From contig DATAYF010000575.1 in NCBI GenBank assembly GCA_036272735.1, positions 1 through 7,153 of the forward strand: a DNA stretch of 7,153 nt, written 5' to 3'. A model generated the notes under the pieces. It was given only the letters and a program-made list of their open reading frames with translations. It searched no databases and was not told the origin of the DNA. This DNA comes from DATAYF01 sp036272735. GTDB lineage: Bacteria > Chloroflexota > Ktedonobacteria > Ktedonobacterales > Ktedonobacteraceae. The translations under genes and the position numbers were made by a program. Numbering within the stretch: the stretch's first letter is position 1; the number at the start of each line of letters is the position of its first letter. Of the stretch, positions 3,907 through 7,153 are shown in pieces.

Positions 3907-6402
3907 ATGCTCTCGTCGTCACTTCCTGATACTGCGCATCACAATAGCAATGATGAATGGCTGTTCGGTTGGGACCCCACCCCTGGTATCGTTTCCGTGT
4001 GGGCGCATCGCGATGGTCAGGCTGTCATCTGGCAGCGCGATGGTGAACACGTCAAGTGTCTGCGCGAACGCTTCACTCCCTGGATATTGGCAACCTCTCT
4101 TGTCGATCTCGAACACCTTGGCGATGCTGTGCAGCCTATTGACAATCGTGACTCAAGCGTAAAAATCTGGTATCGCGAACTCGCAGGTCCCGCAGGCTCG
4201 TATCGCTACTTCTTGACTGCTCGTCGTGGTCTTATGCTTGAGCAAGTGCTCATCGAGGGCGCTGGTCATCGACTTGGGCACGCGGTCGGCAGCATCAACG
4301 AGCTATCCGACGAGTATTATCGCGTGGGACCAGTCGAGCAATACCTGATGCTATCGGGGCGCGTCTATTTTCGCGGCCTGCTCTACGAAGACCTCCATCG
4401 TTTGCAGTTTGACCTGGAAACTACCGCGCTCGATCCACGCCGTGGCCGCATTTTTCTGGTATCGGTACGCGACAATCGTGGTCTGACAATGACGCTCGAT
4501 GCCGCCACGCCAGAGGACGAGCCGCGTTTGATCCTGGCGCTGTGTGCTCTCATTCGTGAGCGTGACCCCGATGTGATCGAAAATCATAATCTCTTTGGTT
4601 TCGACCTGCCGTTTCTTGAGCATCGCGCCCTCGTTCATAATGTGCCGCTTGCATTGGGGCGTGCCGGTGGTCCCCCACTGCTCGAACGCCGTCAAGAAAC
4701 GCTAGCTATCGGCCCCGAGGCTCGTCAGCGGACCCGTTATAGCCTGGCCGGTCGCGAACTGATCGATACGCTGGATGCTGTACGCCGCCATGATTTTGTG
4801 GTGCGTGATATGCCGAGCCATGGCCTCAAGGACGCGGCAAAATACTTTGGTATCGCCTCCACTGAGCGCGTATATCTGGAAGGGTCCGCCATTTTCGAGA
4901 CCTACCAGCACGATCCTGAGCGCGTGCGCCATTATGCCCTCGACGATGTCGTGGAGGTTGATGGCCTCTCATTGCGCCTGCTGGGTGCGCCATTCGCCCT
5001 GGCGAGTATGGCACCGCGCCGATATGAACGTCTTGCCTCGGCGGGACCGGCGATGGGCGTGCTGGAGCCGCTGATGGTACGCGCCTATCTGCGTGCCGGG
5101 ACAGCTTTGCCGCATACCTCGACACGCCAGGATAGCGGCGATGGCTTGCACGAGGGTGGTGCGACGCTGCTCTTTGCCACTGGCGTTGCCGAACAGGTGG
5201 TCAAGGCCGATGTGGCCTCGCTGTACCCCTCGCTCATGCGTACCTTCCAGATCGGCCCGGCGTGTGATCGCCTTGGCGTGCTGCTGTATATCCTGGCGCG
5301 CTTGACCGATCTACGCCTTGAGCATAAGGAGGCGGCACGTACGGCTGTTCCCGGCTCCATGACTGCCAACCATCATGGGGCAACCCAGGCGGCCATGAAG
5401 ATCTTGATTAACGCGGCCTATGGCTACATGGGTGCAGGCTCAATGGCGCTCTTTGCCGATAGTCATGCTGCTGGTGAAGTGACGCGTCGGGGACGTGCTA
5501 TTCTCAATCAGGTTTTGGATGCGCTGCGTCGTCGTGGTATGGCCCTGATCGAGGCCGATACCGATGGCGTGTATTTTGCCGTGCCCGCCGGTTGGACGGA
5601 GCAGCAGGAGCACGACCTGGTGACTGAAATCGGGATCGAGCTGCCGCGCGGCATTCGTTTGGAGTACGAGGGACGCTACCACGCGATGCTGAGCCACGAG
5701 GTGAAGAATTACGCGCTCCTGACCTACGCCGATAACCTGGTAGTGCATGGTGTGGCGCTGCGTTCGAGCCGTGCCGAGCCGTTCGGGGAGCGTTTTCTGC
5801 GCCGGGCACTGTTATGTTTGCTGTTGGGCGATATCGTGGGCATACGCCAGGCTTTTCTGGATACCGTTGCCGCTGTGCGGCGACGTGACTTGCCAGCCGC
5901 TGACCTGGCGACGCGCGTGCGCCTCTCCAAAACGCCCGAAGAATATCAATCGTCCCGCGGCTCCCATCCTGAACCCGCGTATGAAGCGTTGTTGAAGGCT
6001 GGCCGTACGCGCTGGTATCCTGGCGAACGGGTGCGCTTCTATCGTGCCCGTGGGAAGGCGTATACCTGGTTGCCAGACGAAAGCGCCGAGGCTTCCGTGG
6101 ATAGTGGCTGGACGGAGACGCATGGGACGCACGATCACAACACAAAACACTCCGACACGCTACAAAAACAGAGTGAGCGTCGCAATTACGACGTGGAGCA
6201 CTACCTGCAAGTGCTGGTTACCTCATATGCTGCACGCCTGCGCAAAGCCTTCGCCCCCGAGGATTTTGAGCAACTATTTCGCCTGGAAGAGCAGCCGGGT
6301 CTCTTCGATCAGCCCATCGAAACGATACAACCCCTATGGATACGTTGCCAGGATGCCAGCGAAATGCCAGTATCTCAGCAAATTATAGCTGCTGATGAAT
6401 GA
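3907..6402 (+). CDS. Family B DNA polymerase with 3'-5' exonuclease, 831 residues
   Basis: This is a replicative- or repair-type DNA polymerase of family B. The proofreading exonuclease motifs are complete: Exo I FDLET (Asp169, Glu171), Exo II NHNLFGFD (Asp233) and Exo III YALDD (Tyr343, Asp347). The polymerase motifs are also complete: motif A DVASLYPS (Asp435); the fingers residues Arg470 and Lys474; motif B KILINAAYG (Lys498, Tyr505, Gly506); motif C ADTDG (Asp551, Asp553); and the KNY thumb-side motif at 600-602. Motif C reads EADTDGVYF rather than the common YGDTDS. Motifs A and B are only about 63 residues apart, so the fingers are compact. Near the C terminus, QPGLF (796-800) matches the beta-clamp-binding pattern. 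It may act in repair or translesion synthesis like bacterial Pol II, but it is not clearly an orthologue of Escherichia coli polB. The next gene starts 46 bp downstream with no terminator between. Confidence 0.93.
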   Translation: MLSSSLPDTAHHNSNDEWLFGWDPTPGIVSVWAHRDGQAVIWQRDGEHVKCLRERFTPWILATSLVDLEHLGDAVQPIDNRDSSVKIWYRELAGPAGSYRYFLTARRGLMLEQVLIEGAGHRLGHAVGSINELSDEYYRVGPVEQYLMLSGRVYFRGLLYEDLHRLQFDLETTALDPRRGRIFLVSVRDNRGLTMTLDAATPEDEPRLILALCALIRERDPDVIENHNLFGFDLPFLEHRALVHNVPLALGRAGGPPLLERRQETLAIGPEARQRTRYSLAGRELIDTLDAVRRHDFVVRDMPSHGLKDAAKYFGIASTERVYLEGSAIFETYQHDPERVRHYALDDVVEVDGLSLRLLGAPFALASMAPRRYERLASAGPAMGVLEPLMVRAYLRAGTALPHTSTRQDSGDGLHEGGATLLFATGVAEQVVKADVASLYPSLMRTFQIGPACDRLGVLLYILARLTDLRLEHKEAARTAVPGSMTANHHGATQAAMKILINAAYGYMGAGSMALFADSHAAGEVTRRGRAILNQVLDALRRRGMALIEADTDGVYFAVPAGWTEQQEHDLVTEIGIELPRGIRLEYEGRYHAMLSHEVKNYALLTYADNLVVHGVALRSSRAEPFGERFLRRALLCLLLGDIVGIRQAFLDTVAAVRRRDLPAADLATRVRLSKTPEEYQSSRGSHPEPAYEALLKAGRTRWYPGERVRFYRARGKAYTWLPDESAEASVDSGWTETHGTHDHNTKHSDTLQKQSERRNYDVEHYLQVLVTSYAARLRKAFAPEDFEQLFRLEEQPGLFDQPIETIQPLWIRCQDASEMPVSQQIIAADE

Positions 6403-6435
6403 ACGGCACTGACTTTTTATATGGTATTTTTTGAA

Positions 6436-6443
6436 GAGAGAGG
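6436..6443 (+). promoter_or_regulatory. Ribosome binding site of the esterase-like gene
   Basis: GAGAGAGG ends 5 nt before the ATG at 6449. It is purine-rich and a fair match to the 16S tail, and it supports this start. The 46-bp gap from the polymerase stop has no hairpin and no convincing promoter or iron-box. Confidence 0.5.
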
Positions 6444-6448
6444 TTTTT

Positions 6449-7153
6449 ATGGTTCAACACAAGGAGAACTGGATCAGCCCACGTATTCAGGCTTTGCGGG
6501 AAGAAATCATACAAGGTAACAACTCGGCGCTGGAAGCATTCTGGCAAGAGGTAGAGAAGCGAGGGACCCCACTATACGAACCGATTGAGAGCGAGCAGGA
6601 CCATTGCCTTGTTACCTTCGTATGGCGAGGAGATGGGCAGACGCATAATGTCGTGTTAGTTGGGTCATTAGCATCCTATATGGATGGATTTCTGTTTGCA
6701 GATCGGCAGATGGATCACTTACAAGAAACCGACCTATGGTACAGGACGTACCGTGTACGTAACGATATTCATACAACCTATCAGTTTTCTCCAAACGACC
6801 CCCTCGTCGAGCCAAAAGAGGTAAACGATTGGTTGGAGCGTTTTGTAAACTTTTGTCCAGACCCGCTCAATCCTTTGCAAATATTCTCGCCTAAAGATGA
6901 AGAAATAGCAGATTCCTACAATGGTAGCAGCTCCGTAGTGCAAGGATATGCACAATCACAAGTTGAGCCAGCAATGGTGGAAAGCATGCGGAGAGGGCTA
7001 CTAGCGCAACATCGTTTGCACAGTGAGATTCTCCAAAATGACCGACGTATCTGGGTCTATACTCCACCGGAGTATGATCCGTTACGAGCACAACCGTATG
7101 GTTTGTTGCTTTTCTTCGATGGATTCGATTATGTGCATGCTATCAGTCCAGAT
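6449..7153 (+). CDS. fes: Enterochelin esterase-like protein (Fes family), N-terminal 235 residues, cut by the window end
   Basis: The frame is open from ATG 6449 to the last base, and the 3' part lies outside the window. Fes enzymes hydrolyse ferric enterobactin or related tri-lactone siderophores in the cytoplasm to release iron. The N-terminal Fes domain is clear at about 28-145: FWQEVEKRGTPLYEPIE, then LVTFVWRG, NVVLVGS, DLWYRTYRVRNDIHTTYQF, SPNDPL and DPLNP. After a variable linker (about 145-185) the esterase domain begins with NDRRIWVYTPPEYDP (197-211) and PYGLLLFFDGFDY. The nucleophile Ser, Asp and His would fall beyond the window. Such proteins usually run about 400 residues, so a little over half is present. 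No siderophore synthesis or transport genes are visible, and some Fes-like proteins act on other esters, so the substrate is unproven. No signal peptide is seen. Confidence 0.9.
   Translation, partial: MVQHKENWISPRIQALREEIIQGNNSALEAFWQEVEKRGTPLYEPIESEQDHCLVTFVWRGDGQTHNVVLVGSLASYMDGFLFADRQMDHLQETDLWYRTYRVRNDIHTTYQFSPNDPLVEPKEVNDWLERFVNFCPDPLNPLQIFSPKDEEIADSYNGSSSVVQGYAQSQVEPAMVESMRRGLLAQHRLHSEILQNDRRIWVYTPPEYDPLRAQPYGLLLFFDGFDYVHAISPD

Noticed and set aside
5504..6145. A 213-codon leftward frame inside the polymerase gene
   Set aside because: It is a compositional shadow, rich in Arg, Pro, Ser and Ala with no motifs, opposite a well-supported polymerase frame.
3907..6402. An intein or a frameshift within the polymerase
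   Set aside because: The motifs from Exo I to the KNY motif follow in order in one uninterrupted frame, with no intein-like insert. The motif A to B spacing is short, not long.

Overview
The window looks like chromosomal DNA of a free-living bacterium of middling GC content. It holds two tRNA genes, strong Shine-Dalgarno sites, sigma-70-type promoters, a solitary TnpB-type transposon protein and an archaeal/phage-like family B DNA polymerase. This mix fits a Ktedonobacteria-like Chloroflexota. That assignment is an inference from gene content and was not tested by any search.

Layout. 1-199 holds no convincing gene, only an orphan TGnTATAAT site. 200-248 is a strong hairpin terminator that ends a leftward tRNA unit: tRNA-Ser(GCT) at 379-465, then tRNA-Trp(CCA) at 253-325. 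That unit is driven by a clear promoter at 497-525 (TTGACA, 17-bp spacer, TATTAT). 526-694 holds only a hairpin. A 47-residue two-helix membrane protein missed by a 60-residue cutoff lies leftward at 695-838 with an excellent ribosome binding site. Divergent from it is an alpha/beta hydrolase with a complete Ser-Asp-His triad (982-1827).

A 51-bp near-perfect palindrome (1829-1879) starts two bases after the hydrolase stop. It is followed by a second, GC-rich imperfect hairpin (1887-1942). A solitary tnpB-like gene (2026-3792, 588 residues) comes next. It has an intact RuvC D-E-D triad, a zinc ribbon, a promoter that predicts a leaderless mRNA, and a C-terminal extension. A C-rich hairpin right after its stop resembles the 3' end of a TnpB guide RNA (omegaRNA). 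No tnpA or CRISPR array is present.

A family B DNA polymerase of 831 residues (3907-6402) follows, with complete exonuclease and polymerase motifs and a QPGLF beta-clamp-type motif near its C terminus. A partial enterochelin-esterase-like gene (6449 to the window end) lies 46 bp further on, with no terminator between, so the two could be co-transcribed.

The genes do not form one obvious pathway. The window reads as a tRNA unit, housekeeping or accessory enzymes and an inserted TnpB element in the hydrolase-polymerase gap. The most interesting parts are the large TnpB with its candidate guide RNA and flanking palindromes, and the unusual polymerase.
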